Source: Exophiala sp. HKRS030 (taxonomy: Eukaryota > Ascomycota > Eurotiomycetes > Chaetothyriales > Herpotrichiellaceae). From it: a stretch of 64,000 bases of DNA. Both the position numbers and the translations under genes were made by a program. This document shows positions 42,659 through 52,308 of this stretch, piece by piece. The notes under the pieces are model-generated. The model was not told the DNA's origin, searched no databases, and was given only the letters and a program-made list of their open reading frames with translations. Position 1 is the first letter of the stretch. Every line of letters starts with the position of its first letter. The stretch covers positions 313,665 to 377,664 of the forward strand of contig JAHWDD010000003.1 of NCBI GenBank assembly GCA_023897205.1. Direction: 5' to 3'.

Positions 42659-43765
42659 TGATCCAAAGAAAAAAGAAGGAAAAGAGTCTCAGTGTCTTCA
42701 TTTTCCCAGGCTATGAGAGCACCATTGTAGATGGCATTCCTGTCACAAGCGACATTGCAAGCCTTTGCAGTCGTTTTGCAAGCTCCAGTTGCTCTATCGG
42801 CCTATGGTTAGAAGAGATGACTTGAACAATGCCAACCCTCCGGGCCTACATCGACATGGCTTTTTGATAATGGCCGGCCGTGCTGATAAGAGGTATACAA
42901 AGGATGTGGCCATGGGGCCATCAGGTCGAGGTCACGACTCACCAGGTATTCTTCTCTGGATGGCCAGAACCTGCTCGTATCTGACGTTAAGAAGTAAACG
43001 TACGGACATGGTCGCGGATGTAGCCAGCTGGATGCAATGGTGGCATAGTTGTGTCTGTTGGCAACTGTGTCCAAGGTTCCTCTTTACAGACATCTAGGAT
43101 GCAAACACCGGGGAGACGCACAATATCACTCGACGACATCTCCCGTCTCAACGGCTGAGCCACCAAATCGTTGAGTGGTAACATGTCAAATAGATTGCTC
43201 GGTACTGCGGATAGTCGAGGCACAATGTGGCGCCAAGAGAAGCGGAACAACGCGTCTTCCGGATGGTTTCAGATCGCGTCTTTATATCGAAGCGACTCGT
43301 CACTTTCGACGCACAGAGATTTACTCCTTGTTAGTCCATGATTGAGAGGTTGTAAAGCTCAACTCTCAGTGCTTGCCTTTTCGCCTCTGGAATTCAATTT
43401 CACCCTGTCAAGTCTTAGTACTCTCTCGGTTGAAATCTCATAATGTTTCAGTGCCACCAACGCCTCCCATGTTGCTCCTTGCTTTTGCGAGACCCCCAGG
43501 GAGCTTCCCCTGGGCAACCTTTGATCGAGCTTGTTGGCCCTTGAAGCGGTTGCTTCTCTAACGTGCCAGTCTCAGCGCGGCACGTATGTGTGATGCTCTG
43601 TTGTTGTGATCTTCGTCACGTCTTCATCATTTCGTGACTCCAGGTAGGCCACACGCGTGAGGTTCATAAACCCCTTCTTCCACCCTCTTGTTGTCTACAA
43701 GGCCGTACTCTCGACCGTCAACTCCTCTCCTCTCCTCTCCTCTCGATTACAATTCTAGTTGCCAA
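42659..43765. other. Intergenic
   Basis: No supported ORF. Ends with a pyrimidine-rich leader including (TCTCC) repeats at 43722-43744, just before the next ATG. Confidence 0.6.
43722..43744. repeat. TCTCC pentamer array in leader
   Basis: About four tandem TCTCC units 21 bp upstream of the ATG at 43766. Such CT tracts are frequent just upstream of fungal start sites. Confidence 0.8.
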
Positions 43766-45161
43766 ATGGAGCGGTCGAACTCACACGCGACGCCATCCAA
43801 CCCGGCCCCGACCATTGTTGGCCGCCTTTCGCGTCTCTTGCGATCAAGTCAAGTTACTGCCAGTTCATCCAGCTCAACGAGAACCCCCGGCAAGACTTTT
43901 CTTGTCCCTTTGTTTCTCTCCACATCAAGGTCAGCTAGCCGGAACAATTTGTTCGGTCGGGGCGCATTGCCTACTACTTCAAGATCAGTCTATTCAGGAC
44001 AAGCACATATCAACAACGAAATGTCTCAAGAAAGGAACTTCGCGTCGTTTCCAGCCCGTCGGCGAGATGTAGATGAGAGCTCTGACATGTACGCCGCGAG
44101 TCTCCCCGTCGGTCAACCCATGGGTCCAGAGTCAGCTTCACGCGCGCGGAACATGGGCGATCCACGGTCCGCTTCCAGCCATCGGGGAACACGCTCGGTC
44201 CGCAGTGGTAGTAGTCGCAGCGGACACTCCTCTGCACGAAGCGGGAGTCGGAGCACAAATTCTTCGAGAGGCGGAAGTCGAAGCACTCATTCATCCAGCC
44301 GAGTTACTCGACGACGCGTTGTCAGGTCAGCCAAGTCAAAGCATGCCTCCAGGGTTAGTGCGAAGGCGAGAATTAGTTTTGCGTTTGGGATCACACTCCT
44401 CATTGCAATAATCATATGTAGGTTCAATAATACATCTACGTCGACTAGGCTTGATGGCTTGCTGAACTATTAGCAGATGCGGTGTTGGCCTTTACGGGAA
44501 CTGCCAGAGGAATAATGTTCCACGTGCTTTCCATCCTACTTATTCTGACCTTGGCCGGGGTGTTCTTTCACCAGTTCCTCAGTATGTTGATGCTGAAAAG
44601 ACACGGCGCGAAACGTCGAAATGGAACTATGCATGCGTCCAGACATCGACAGGGACGAGGACCGGCCTCGAAAACCATTGAAGACCGGGATGAGATGCCA
44701 CCGGAGAAGCCGATTCAAATCCACATGGGTTACGACGACGGCCTCGGTCCTGATCTAGAGGCAGGAAATGTCCCCACAGTTCCTAAACCGCCGCCCACGT
44801 ACGGTAACACGCGAACGAGCATGGTGAGTGTACTCTAGTCGTATTGTTGAGACCGTGAGTCGTCCCGCAACGCTGACATTTGTTACGTTAGAGGATCAAC
44901 CCGAATTTCGTATACACCAAGCAGGTAGAAGTGGTGCCTTCGCCCCTGACCCCGACCTACGATGAAGCCATGTCCCAAGTGCAACATTCAGTGGGATACC
45001 GACCTCCAAGTTACCTCTCTGACGGCGGTGCCAGTGAAGTGATTGCAAGTCGGCGACGAGACGTTGATGCAGCACTCGAGAATATTCACCCTCTCGAACG
45101 TGAACGAATGAGGACCTTGGCTGCTGAAGCTCTCGAAGGTCGGGGGCATAAAGAAATATAG
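43766..45161 (+). CDS. Two-TM fungal membrane protein with Ser/Arg-rich N-terminus
   Basis: Three exons: 43766-44417, 44474-44823 and 44892-45161, 423 aa. The first ~200 residues are Ser/Arg-rich and disordered (SSRSGHSSARSGSRSTNSSR). Two membrane helices follow, around ISFAFGITLLIAIII with VLAFTG, and MFHVLSILLILTLAGVFFH. Then comes a cytosolic tail with Pro-rich stretches (PKPPPTYGNTR; SPLTPTYDEA; YRPPSYLSDGG) and a basic helical end. PPxY-like elements (PPTY, PPSY) could recruit Rsp5-type ubiquitin ligases; this is inference. Intron 1 ends TAGCAG, so two acceptors three bases apart both keep the frame (IIIY or IIISD at the join). I recall similar uncharacterised mould proteins, but no assigned role. 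Confidence 0.8.
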
Positions 45162-45501
45162 TCAGTTTGTGCGGAAGGAAACACCCCGGATAGCTTGAGG
45201 CGATGGCGACGCACACGACAAACACAAGGAAGGACTTATTATTGTCTTCTGGCTACAAGAATGTCAATGGTTACGAAACAATCACAATTTTAAACAAACA
45301 GGCTCATTTGGGAATTCAACATTATTCGGAGTATCGACCTATTTCAAGAGGACTTGTATAACCATGTTTGAAACTGAGGGGGTATCATGGGCAATTTCCT
45401 TCATGTATTCCTCCTGGACTTTGATCTTCAATGGTAAACACACAGACACAAAACTCCGCCCTTCTCCCTTGATCATGATTTCATTTGACCTTGAGGGTTG
45501 T
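45162..45501. other. Convergent 3' flanks
   Basis: Between the two-TM protein stop and the grg-1 stop. AT-rich and without an ORF. The long 3' side suggests a substantial grg-1 3' UTR. Confidence 0.5.
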
Positions 45502-45774
45502 CTAGTGCTTGGCCGCCTCCTTGTGGACATCGGCCTTGCGCTCGTGTGCCTGCTCATCGATCTTGTCACCGATGGCATCACCAGCAGCCTGGGCTCGGGT
45601 GGTGAGCTTCGCGTCACTGTCCTTGGCGACGTTCTTGTTGGCCTCCTTGGAAGCGGTGGAGGTGGCACCCGAGATGGTCTCGGAGACGTAGTTGCCGACG
45701 TTCCTGATAGATCAGTGGTCAGTATGATGGAAAGGGTTGCGTCGTAGGTAGGGTGCGTACTTGAGGGTATCCAT
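45502..45774 (-). CDS. grg-1: Glucose-repressible / stress protein Grg-1 (CCG-1)
   Basis: Two exons: 45774-45761 (ATGGATACCCTCAA) and 45703-45502, 71 aa. The product begins MDTLKNVGNYVSETISGATS and ends with KADVHKEAAKH. This is the clear pattern of Neurospora grg-1/ccg-1, a small hydrophilic protein made at very high level under carbon starvation, by day and in stress, and under clock control. It is highly charged and free of Cys and Trp, like LEA/hydrophilin proteins. Its biochemical role is unknown. The 57-nt intron after codon 4 sits at the start of the coding region. About 2 kb upstream is free of genes, as expected for a strongly regulated promoter. A pair of CRE-like sites lies about 250 bp upstream. 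Confidence 0.93.
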
Positions 45775-47817
45775 TATGAAGTTGTTGGTTGTTTGTTGAC
45801 TATGGAAGTCTTGTGGAAGTGTTTATGATTTGATGATTGCTTGAATATGTGGCTGGTTGTTGCTGGAGAGAAGAAACAGATGGTGCATGAGGGGGGTGCA
45901 GAAGGGTGTTTATATACCTGGGCACCCCTGTCAGAGTTGATGCTGGTCAAGGCATTCAATACGAAGTACGACCAACACAATGGCTCGTCCTCAGCTCAGA
46001 AAGTGAAGGAAAAGACGCCGACGTCATATGGGAGAAAGTGACGTCGCGGAGATCGAGCCAATCAAATCAACAAAACCTTGGAATCCATTTCCTTCTTCGT
46101 TTGTCCTCCACGGCAACGGGCCAATGAAACGAGACTATCGACAGCGCTCGGGTGCATCTCCCCCCTGCCACTGTCGTCAGTCGTGTTCTTTGTCGTGCCT
46201 CTCAACGACATCATTCTTTGCTAACGGATATTGAGATGGCCTTGGCTTGGAATTTGCCGTTGTGACTACGGGGAGACCAATTTGAGACCATTAGTTCGAA
46301 CCATGCGCACAGCCACAACTTGTCAAAGCGATCGACGAACTCGTGGCACGTGGGCCATCAAATTGTACAAACTGGCAGCTTCAGTTACTGTGTAGCTGTA
46401 GTGACTGACTATGCCCGATCTTACTTGCTCACTCGGTTGGTACAGGTGCACCGACTGAAACATTATTTCTTTTCAGTAATAGGTCCAAGCAATAAGTATG
46501 AGTACAAAGGAAAGAACACCGGTCACTAAATGATACTTTCAGGGAGGGATGTACGTACTTCTTCCATCCCATGTCGTCATCTTTTATCTGTCTTCGTACT
46601 CTCAAATTCCCAAAACAACGCCGACCTCATATTTTGGTCTGCAGTCTCAGGAACTCTCACAACACGTAAGAGGCACACTCAGATACGAGGTGATGGTCGG
46701 TGACATCAAGACATTTAACAAAGAAAAGAGAAAAAGAAAAAAAGTATGCCAGTCTGAGTTCTGTCTCGCGTGTCACGTCGTGCATAGAATGCAAATTTCT
46801 CAACAGGCTCATACGGATCAAATCCTGGGTTGACTCTTGGATTGAAATATATCTGTCACTTCTACTCTCATTCAAAACACGAGAACCCACGAGTCGATGA
46901 AGGAGTGAGTTTAGTCTCTGAAATCATTAAGAGTACATCTGCAGATCAATTGTCAAAAAGCGAGTCTATTTCGCCTAGAACTTGAGCAACAAAGGAACGA
47001 GAACAAGATCTGTCTGTGCAGAGTACGAGTATGCAGACTATATTTGCAGCTCTTGCAATCCAAGCCAAAAAAAAATACAACCTCGGTTGTTGGACGTAAA
47101 ATGTCGATCATACAGTGCAACAATAATCGAGACAATCCGTTATTATCATATCGATATCGGGATCATCGGCTGGGACCGGCGTTTCTCCTCAACACGCAGC
47201 AACCATCACGAGATTCACCCAAACAAAGACCACCGAGAAAATTCCTCGCTCGCATGACACTTCCCCTTCCCCCCCCCCATGCCATCAGCTGCAATGACCT
47301 TCCCAGTATATGGCCAACCGTCGCATTTCCCCCCCGGACCCATTCCCTCTCCTGCTCGTTTCCAGTGGCCTGCGGCGAATTTTTATTCTCGCTTGGATGT
47401 GGCCACCTCAGAACGGACGGGAAGCAAGGGGGAAAAGGGAAGCGCCCAATGTCCTGACTTATCATACATGGGTGTCTAACCCACTCGTGGTCTTTGGGTA
47501 TATTTACCCCTTTGCCCACTTGTGCCACTCTTTTTCCAATGGCGACATGTTTTGAAGCTTTCGTTGAAGACCCGACGAACTACTATACCATGTTATAGCC
47601 AAGAAAGGGAAACCATCAGCTCACGTCAGGCGAAGATAAGCAAGCAGGTCTTTCTTGAACTCACCGACACCAATCATCGTATCGGCGACCGAAGCTGAAC
47701 CTCGTGTCTTTCAAGACTCCAATAAATCGACCCTGACACCAGAAGGACCTCAAGGCCCCCTCCCGAGCCCGACCTCTGCCATTTATCGTTTCATTCATAA
47801 AGGCAGGCTCGAAAGGG
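45775..47817. other. Long gene-free region upstream of grg-1
   Basis: Just over 2 kb with no convincing ORF on either strand. Holds the CRE-like pair (46019-46046), CCAAT-like words near 46058 and 46110, and AT-rich stretches. A GTTCGAACC near 46290 recalls a tRNA B box, but no tRNA fold could be drawn. Confidence 0.6.
46019..46046. promoter_or_regulatory. Inverted pair of CRE-like sites
   Basis: CGACGTCA (46019-46026) and its exact reverse complement TGACGTCG (46039-46046), 12 bp apart and about 245-270 bp upstream of the grg-1 ATG. TGACGTCA-type sites bind ATF/CREB bZIP factors (Atf1/AtfA) in stress responses. Binding here is inferred from the sites only. Confidence 0.55.
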
Positions 47818-48678
47818 ATGAAATCAAACACCACCACCACCACCGTCCTCGCAACAGAAAAAGGCATCATGGAATGTCCAGGCGTTTCGTGTTGGGACTT
47901 TGCCTACGCAGCCGGGCCGTGCCCCCTCTCATCTTCGACCGCTTCCTTGACGTCGACGACGACTCCCAGAGAGCACACCGTGACCGCCAACAAGCGTAAC
48001 TCGACGGCACGTAGAGCGCACAATACTCCTTCTCCGTGCCCTTCGTCTCCCAAAGATACATCGTCGTGCCGCCCGGACTCTCCGCGCAGTTTCCTACTTT
48101 CCTACCGTCACAACAAGCAAAAGTCGTCGTCACTGAAACATGACAATGCCGCCACCACTTCGACGACGGTCCTCGAGAGCAGGACGTACCTGTTGTCCTG
48201 CCCGACCTCAAGATCCGTCACCTACCCACACACCTACACGACCATCTCGACTCTCCTGTCTCAACCTCGCAACCAGATCATCTTACTCGTGCCTCAAAAC
48301 AACATCGTCTGTCCTCGGGTCTGCGAACTGTCCCGACTGCCTCGCTCCGGGGGGAGTTGCCTCCAGATCCTACCCATCCCCGAGGTCGTCGGTATGGCTT
48401 ACGGTGAAGAGGCCGCCGTCTGTTCTCCCCCCGAGAGCGGATGTGAGAGCGACAGTGGTGGTGGTGGTGGTGGTGTTGGTGACGTGTTGACGGATAAAGA
48501 GTGGAGTGACGTGAACGTCGCCGAGGTCGTGAGGAAAATCACAAAGTACACAAAAGCCCGCAGTTTCGATGGGTATCTGGTCTTCGAGGACGACCGGGCC
48601 AAGTGGCAGTTCCTGGAACGCGTGGGGAAAGGTGTCAAAGAAGCATGTAAGAAGAAGGAAAAGGCGAAGATGAGATGA
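47818..48678 (+). CDS. Hypothetical protein, 286 codons
   Basis: A single open frame from ATG 47818 (or ATG 47869) to TGA 48678. The first half is Ser/Thr/Pro-rich. The middle has Cys residues and hydrophobic strands (SRTYLLSCPTSRSVTYPHTY; QIILLVPQNNIVCPRVCEL). A Gly run (six residues) coded by GGT triplets follows. The end looks like a folded, charged domain (VAEVVRKITKYTKARSFDGY, VFEDDRAKWQFLERVGKG, then Lys-rich). No family was recognised. Length and protein-like composition argue for a real gene. Lack of any known motif and the repetitive parts argue for caution. Confidence 0.5.
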   Translation: MKSNTTTTTVLATEKGIMECPGVSCWDFAYAAGPCPLSSSTASLTSTTTPREHTVTANKRNSTARRAHNTPSPCPSSPKDTSSCRPDSPRSFLLSYRHNKQKSSSLKHDNAATTSTTVLESRTYLLSCPTSRSVTYPHTYTTISTLLSQPRNQIILLVPQNNIVCPRVCELSRLPRSGGSCLQILPIPEVVGMAYGEEAAVCSPPESGCESDSGGGGGGVGDVLTDKEWSDVNVAEVVRKITKYTKARSFDGYLVFEDDRAKWQFLERVGKGVKEACKKKEKAKMR

Positions 48679-49061
48679 AAAACCTTTCCGTCTCTTTTTT
48701 TTTTTGGAACACATTACGATTCACTCGGTCGCCGGCGATGGGAACGTCATGTCGTCGGCGAAACCTTTTTTTGCTTTCTTCTGTCTCATTCTCAATGGGC
48801 TGATACTCGTCATGGTCAATCGGTGTGTTAGAGTTCTGGTGGCGAGGGGGTTTTGGTTCGTTTGGTTACGATTGGCAAAAAAGAGTGATACAGGTACGGA
48901 GTACACAAAACTTGGAAACCGGAAATGGGGGAAAAGATTGTTTCACAACATGTCGGCGAAATGAAATTATAAATGAAATGATTAGACGAAACTTGAGATA
49001 CCCTCATATCATGGATTATACTATAGACTAGACTAGTATTACCACATACAGGTAAATACAC

Positions 49062-49112
<51 letters not shown>

Positions 49113-49170
49113 ATTGACAGATTAAAGGACCAGAACAAAAGAGGTTTGATATTGTTTAGAGGGAGTCTTT
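48679..49170. other. Convergent 3' flanks with microsatellite
   Basis: Contains a T-run (48697-48706), one TACGGAGTA (48895-48903) and an AC-dinucleotide array. No gene. Confidence 0.6.
49058..49111. repeat. (AC)n dinucleotide microsatellite
   Basis: About 26 AC units with a single G interruption at 49066, intergenic. Confidence 0.95.
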
Positions 49171-50544
49171 TTATTGCTTGGCTTTCCTCCTCTTCCAACT
49201 CCAATGTCGTTCCGGTTGTTTGGCCATTTCTTTCCAGATCGGAATGTCTTGATTTTCCGGTCCCAACCTCAACTCGATCGCCTCTACCGCGAGGTCGACG
49301 TATTTCCCGACTCCCCTTTTACTCCCGATGGAACTGTAGATCAAGGCCGCCAGACAATACACCGGGTCCATGTAACCCTGTAGACCTTCTCTTTCGTACA
49401 ACCTGATCAAACGTTCGACTTCAGCCACCACGCTACCGGTTGTCTTTGACGATGATGAGGAGGAGGAGGAGGAGGAGGAGGTCAAACTTGATTGTAAACT
49501 TGATTGTAGGTTGTAAATCTCCGACAAAGCCTCGGAGTCCGCTTTCTGTCCTCGACGACAACGAGCACAACCACATCGAAACCCGAATGAACGAGAGAGA
49601 TAGTCCTGTCGGTCTTTCCAGTCGTCAAGAGGACTGGTGTATGCAATGGTGAGTTCTTCGTTGTCATTGTCGTTTGTTTTATCGTCGTCGCCAACGGCAC
49701 GGACGGCTCGGACGTACTGTGTCAGGGTCTCATTGTCGATACGAAATTGTGCATTGGGAGAACAATCGTGATTCATACGTGAAGCCTCGGGGAAGACTGC
49801 GAGATGGGCGAAGTGTCCCGCCAGGGTGATACCGAAAGTGTTGGCCGCCGCGGTGTCTTGGATTCTTGTTTCGGGCTCGTCCTTGGACAAGGATGCCAAC
49901 CTCTGATACGTGTCTCGTGTCTGGCCGGGGAGTTGATCGATCGCGACGCGCAAATACTCTTCTCGGGTGGTCGCGTCGAGGATGTTTTCGGAAAATGCAA
50001 TCAAGATGGGAGTCGTGGCCATGATCAAATCTCCTCGATCCAGGGGTGATTTGGCAAACATACCCATACCTTTGCCCGGGACAGGTTTCGTGTACCATTT
50101 TGCGGTGTCATCGGCGTTGACCTCGACTTTCGGCCCAAGTGCAGAATTGGTACTGTCGGATGACGAAGAGTCGTCAATGAACAAGGTCGACCACGCCGAC
50201 GACATCATCATCTGTTTGGCGACACGAGGGGTCGTGAACAAAGACAACCCTCGACCCCCGGCAAAAGTGGTGCTGGTGTACACACAAAGTTCGCTGTCTA
50301 TCTCCTCGAGGACATCCGTACAAATGGGTCGGTATGACCATGGTGCGTACTTGTTGTTGTCGTTGGCGACGACGACATGGTCCGCCGAGTCTGATGACTC
50401 TGTTTGTAGGTCGGGTTTGAAGGATTGAAAAAGTTGATCAGAGTCAAGCTGATAGAGGCCCTCTTCATTTTGTTGACCGAGTGCGAATATACTGAAAAAG
50501 GCCCCAATGACATGCATCAAGGGCCATGGTCGTTTGTGTCTCAT
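49171..50544 (-). CDS. SET-domain protein with signal-like N-terminus
   Basis: Single exon, 457 aa, ATG 50544. The start MRHKRPWPLMHVIGAFFSIF (then ALGQQ) looks like a signal peptide or membrane anchor. The SET domain runs from KPVPGKGMGMFAKSPLDRGD (about 153-172) to RMNHDCSPNA (256-265) and AYTSPL (301-306). A post-SET Cys group CGCARC (324-329) follows. A Ser-rich run (about 353-370, encoded by TCC/TCT triplets) separates it from a helical C-terminus. These motifs are those of SMYD/SET5-like lysine methyltransferases. Relatives with an N-terminal hydrophobic leader occur in moulds, but their substrates are unknown. A secreted or ER methyltransferase would be unusual, since AdoMet is cytosolic; the hydrophobic leader might instead tether it. 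Confidence 0.85.
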   Translation of the reverse strand: MRHKRPWPLMHVIGAFFSIFALGQQNEEGLYQLDSDQLFQSFKPDLQTESSDSADHVVVANDNNKYAPWSYRPICTDVLEEIDSELCVYTSTTFAGGRGLSLFTTPRVAKQMMMSSAWSTLFIDDSSSSDSTNSALGPKVEVNADDTAKWYTKPVPGKGMGMFAKSPLDRGDLIMATTPILIAFSENILDATTREEYLRVAIDQLPGQTRDTYQRLASLSKDEPETRIQDTAAANTFGITLAGHFAHLAVFPEASRMNHDCSPNAQFRIDNETLTQYVRAVRAVGDDDKTNDNDNEELTIAYTSPLDDWKDRQDYLSRSFGFRCGCARCRRGQKADSEALSEIYNLQSSLQSSLTSSSSSSSSSSSKTTGSVVAEVERLIRLYEREGLQGYMDPVYCLAALIYSSIGSKRGVGKYVDLAVEAIELRLGPENQDIPIWKEMAKQPERHWSWKRRKAKQ

Positions 50545-51054
50545 TTTGACTTGTACACATAGACTGCCCCGGTCGTACTGATGCGGTCTTGACGGGCTCC
50601 CTGACCGAGCCCCACCGTCAACTCCGGGTTCGCGGTCGCTATTTCGATAAGGGTGAGGTTCGTGTGCTAGCCATTATTGAAAAAAGTATTGAATTATAGA
50701 TATGACCTATTCTTTTTTTATTTTGATCTTCTCCTTTTTGAAGACATGAATACCAATATCGTGAGTATGGAACGTGCAAATGTTCAAATGGGAGTGAAAG
50801 TTGTTTGATGTCAAGAAATCCAAGAAAACACCAAGACACCCGGCCGAACGGGCTTTCAGGTGTCAAACGCTCAAAAACCCACACCACGCCAAGCAGAGCC
50901 ACTCTGTGAGTTCTTGTTGTCAAACCGTCGAAAGGAATTGTGATTTCGAGATGAAAGATGAAACGTGTCATGGAAAGGCTTTTGGAATTCTGAAGTTTGG
51001 TCGTTATCATGGGGTGTATTTCGAGTGACCGCAAGTGATGTGGTCGCCATTGTG
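50545..51054. other. Intergenic
   Basis: Promoter side of the SET gene and 3' flank of the dehalogenase. No ORF is supported. Confidence 0.6.
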
Positions 51055-51906
51055 TCACTCCCTGTTAAAGGCACGTTCGACTTCCTCGGAAAATGCTCTC
51101 AAGTCGTCGAATCTCCAGGCATATCCCACCAACTTCTTCTCCAGAGCCATCTTACTCTCGGCCTCTTTGCCCCATCTCGGCCCGTCGCCTATCAACCAGA
51201 CACTGCTGATCCCCAATCTCTTCGCCGGCGCCTGGTCGTGTCCGAGGCTCTGGGCGACGTGCAGGATTTCTTCCTTCTCGACTCCGTTCCGGGCGCAGTA
51301 ATCCACGACCGTCTCCAACTTGATCTCGTCGGCACGTTTGGCCTCTTCCCCAAAGTCCTCGGCCGTGAAAGCCTTCCACCAGTCGACCTCGCCCAGCTTG
51401 CTCACCGGTGACGTCGAAGTGATCGACCACGCGTAGTTGTCGACGTTCGATAGAGCCACGAGTTTGTAGTGTTTGCCCAGAGACTTCAAGGCGTCCAATG
51501 TCCCTGGAAATGTAGGCCAGCTGGCTATGACCGCCTCGCTGCCAAAGGCCCGCGCCTCCTCCTCACTGCTAGAAACGTCGAGTTCTCGGGCCAGGCGTCT
51601 CCAGATTTCCATCAAAATCTCGTCGAACCGTTTGACCGGCTTTTCCAGCTTGATGGCGTCTTCTTGTCGTTGAAAAGCCTTCAGAAACTCGATAGACCCA
51701 ACGCTGGCTGGGTTGGACACCGTTGTCGAGAGTGGTGCCGGGTTCCGATACGGTGACGATGCGGGGAGACGTGAGATTAACGGTTGAAATGCGTCGAGTA
51801 TGTGAGCTTTGTATTCGATCAGGCTGCCGTAGATGTCGAATGATAACGCCCTGTATTGGGTCAGTGGGAGAGGAGGAACAGTTGGCTCTGGCATTGGGAG
51901 TGCCAT
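51055..51906 (-). CDS. Haloacid dehalogenase, type II (HAD superfamily)
   Basis: Single exon, 283 aa, from ATG 51906 (MALPMPEPTVPPLPL); the frame upstream has no other ATG. Motif I is LSFDIYGSLIEY (Asp24 nucleophile; the DxYG form is typical of 2-haloacid dehalogenases). Motif II is ALSNVDN. A conserved DEIKLETVV segment and LHVAQSLGHDQAPAKRLGIS follow, the latter matching the AQSxxHDhxPA element of this class. Then SVWLIGDG. Members hydrolyse 2-haloacids or act on other small organic acids. In fungi most are uncharacterised. A true dehalogenase function is only inferred from the family. Confidence 0.88.
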   Translation of the reverse strand: MALPMPEPTVPPLPLTQYRALSFDIYGSLIEYKAHILDAFQPLISRLPASSPYRNPAPLSTTVSNPASVGSIEFLKAFQRQEDAIKLEKPVKRFDEILMEIWRRLARELDVSSSEEEARAFGSEAVIASWPTFPGTLDALKSLGKHYKLVALSNVDNYAWSITSTSPVSKLGEVDWWKAFTAEDFGEEAKRADEIKLETVVDYCARNGVEKEEILHVAQSLGHDQAPAKRLGISSVWLIGDGPRWGKEAESKMALEKKLVGYAWRFDDLRAFSEEVERAFNRE

Positions 51907-52308
51907 CTTTTCAATCAATGTTTCTTCGTGGGTTCCAGATAGAGACTCTGCCGTACGTTAGCCTTGCAACTGGAACAGCTCGGAGCTCTTTGTGTGTCTG
52001 CTTCGAGTCACCGAAGGACAAAGTAGGGGTCGAAGCCAAGTATGGATGAAATGAAGTTGAATGAAACATGTATCCAAGGTTGCACAGAGGGATGCATCAT
52101 GCTTGTACGAGTAGAAGCCCGTCGACTCTTGGCCAATCATAGACGAACCGACGGGTGTTCGTTCTTGCGAGACCCGAAGGGACAAAGTACAAGTAGATAT
52201 TATATCCCCCAAATACTTGATATGATTCAGAAATAAACTAGCCAAACCTCTAGATATAATTGGTATAGTATACAAGTCTATCTCTCACTCAAATCCTTGG
52301 GGCAGCAG
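51907..52308. other. Intergenic
   Basis: Dehalogenase promoter and 3' flank of the Cys-cluster gene. No ORF. Confidence 0.6.

Noticed and set aside
45364..45747. Plus-strand open frame of 127 codons
   Set aside because: Runs through the grg-1 intron and exon on the opposite strand. The minus-strand product is the clear match.
46283..46300. GTTCGAACC resembling a tRNA B box
   Set aside because: No A box at the right distance, and no cloverleaf could be drawn by eye.
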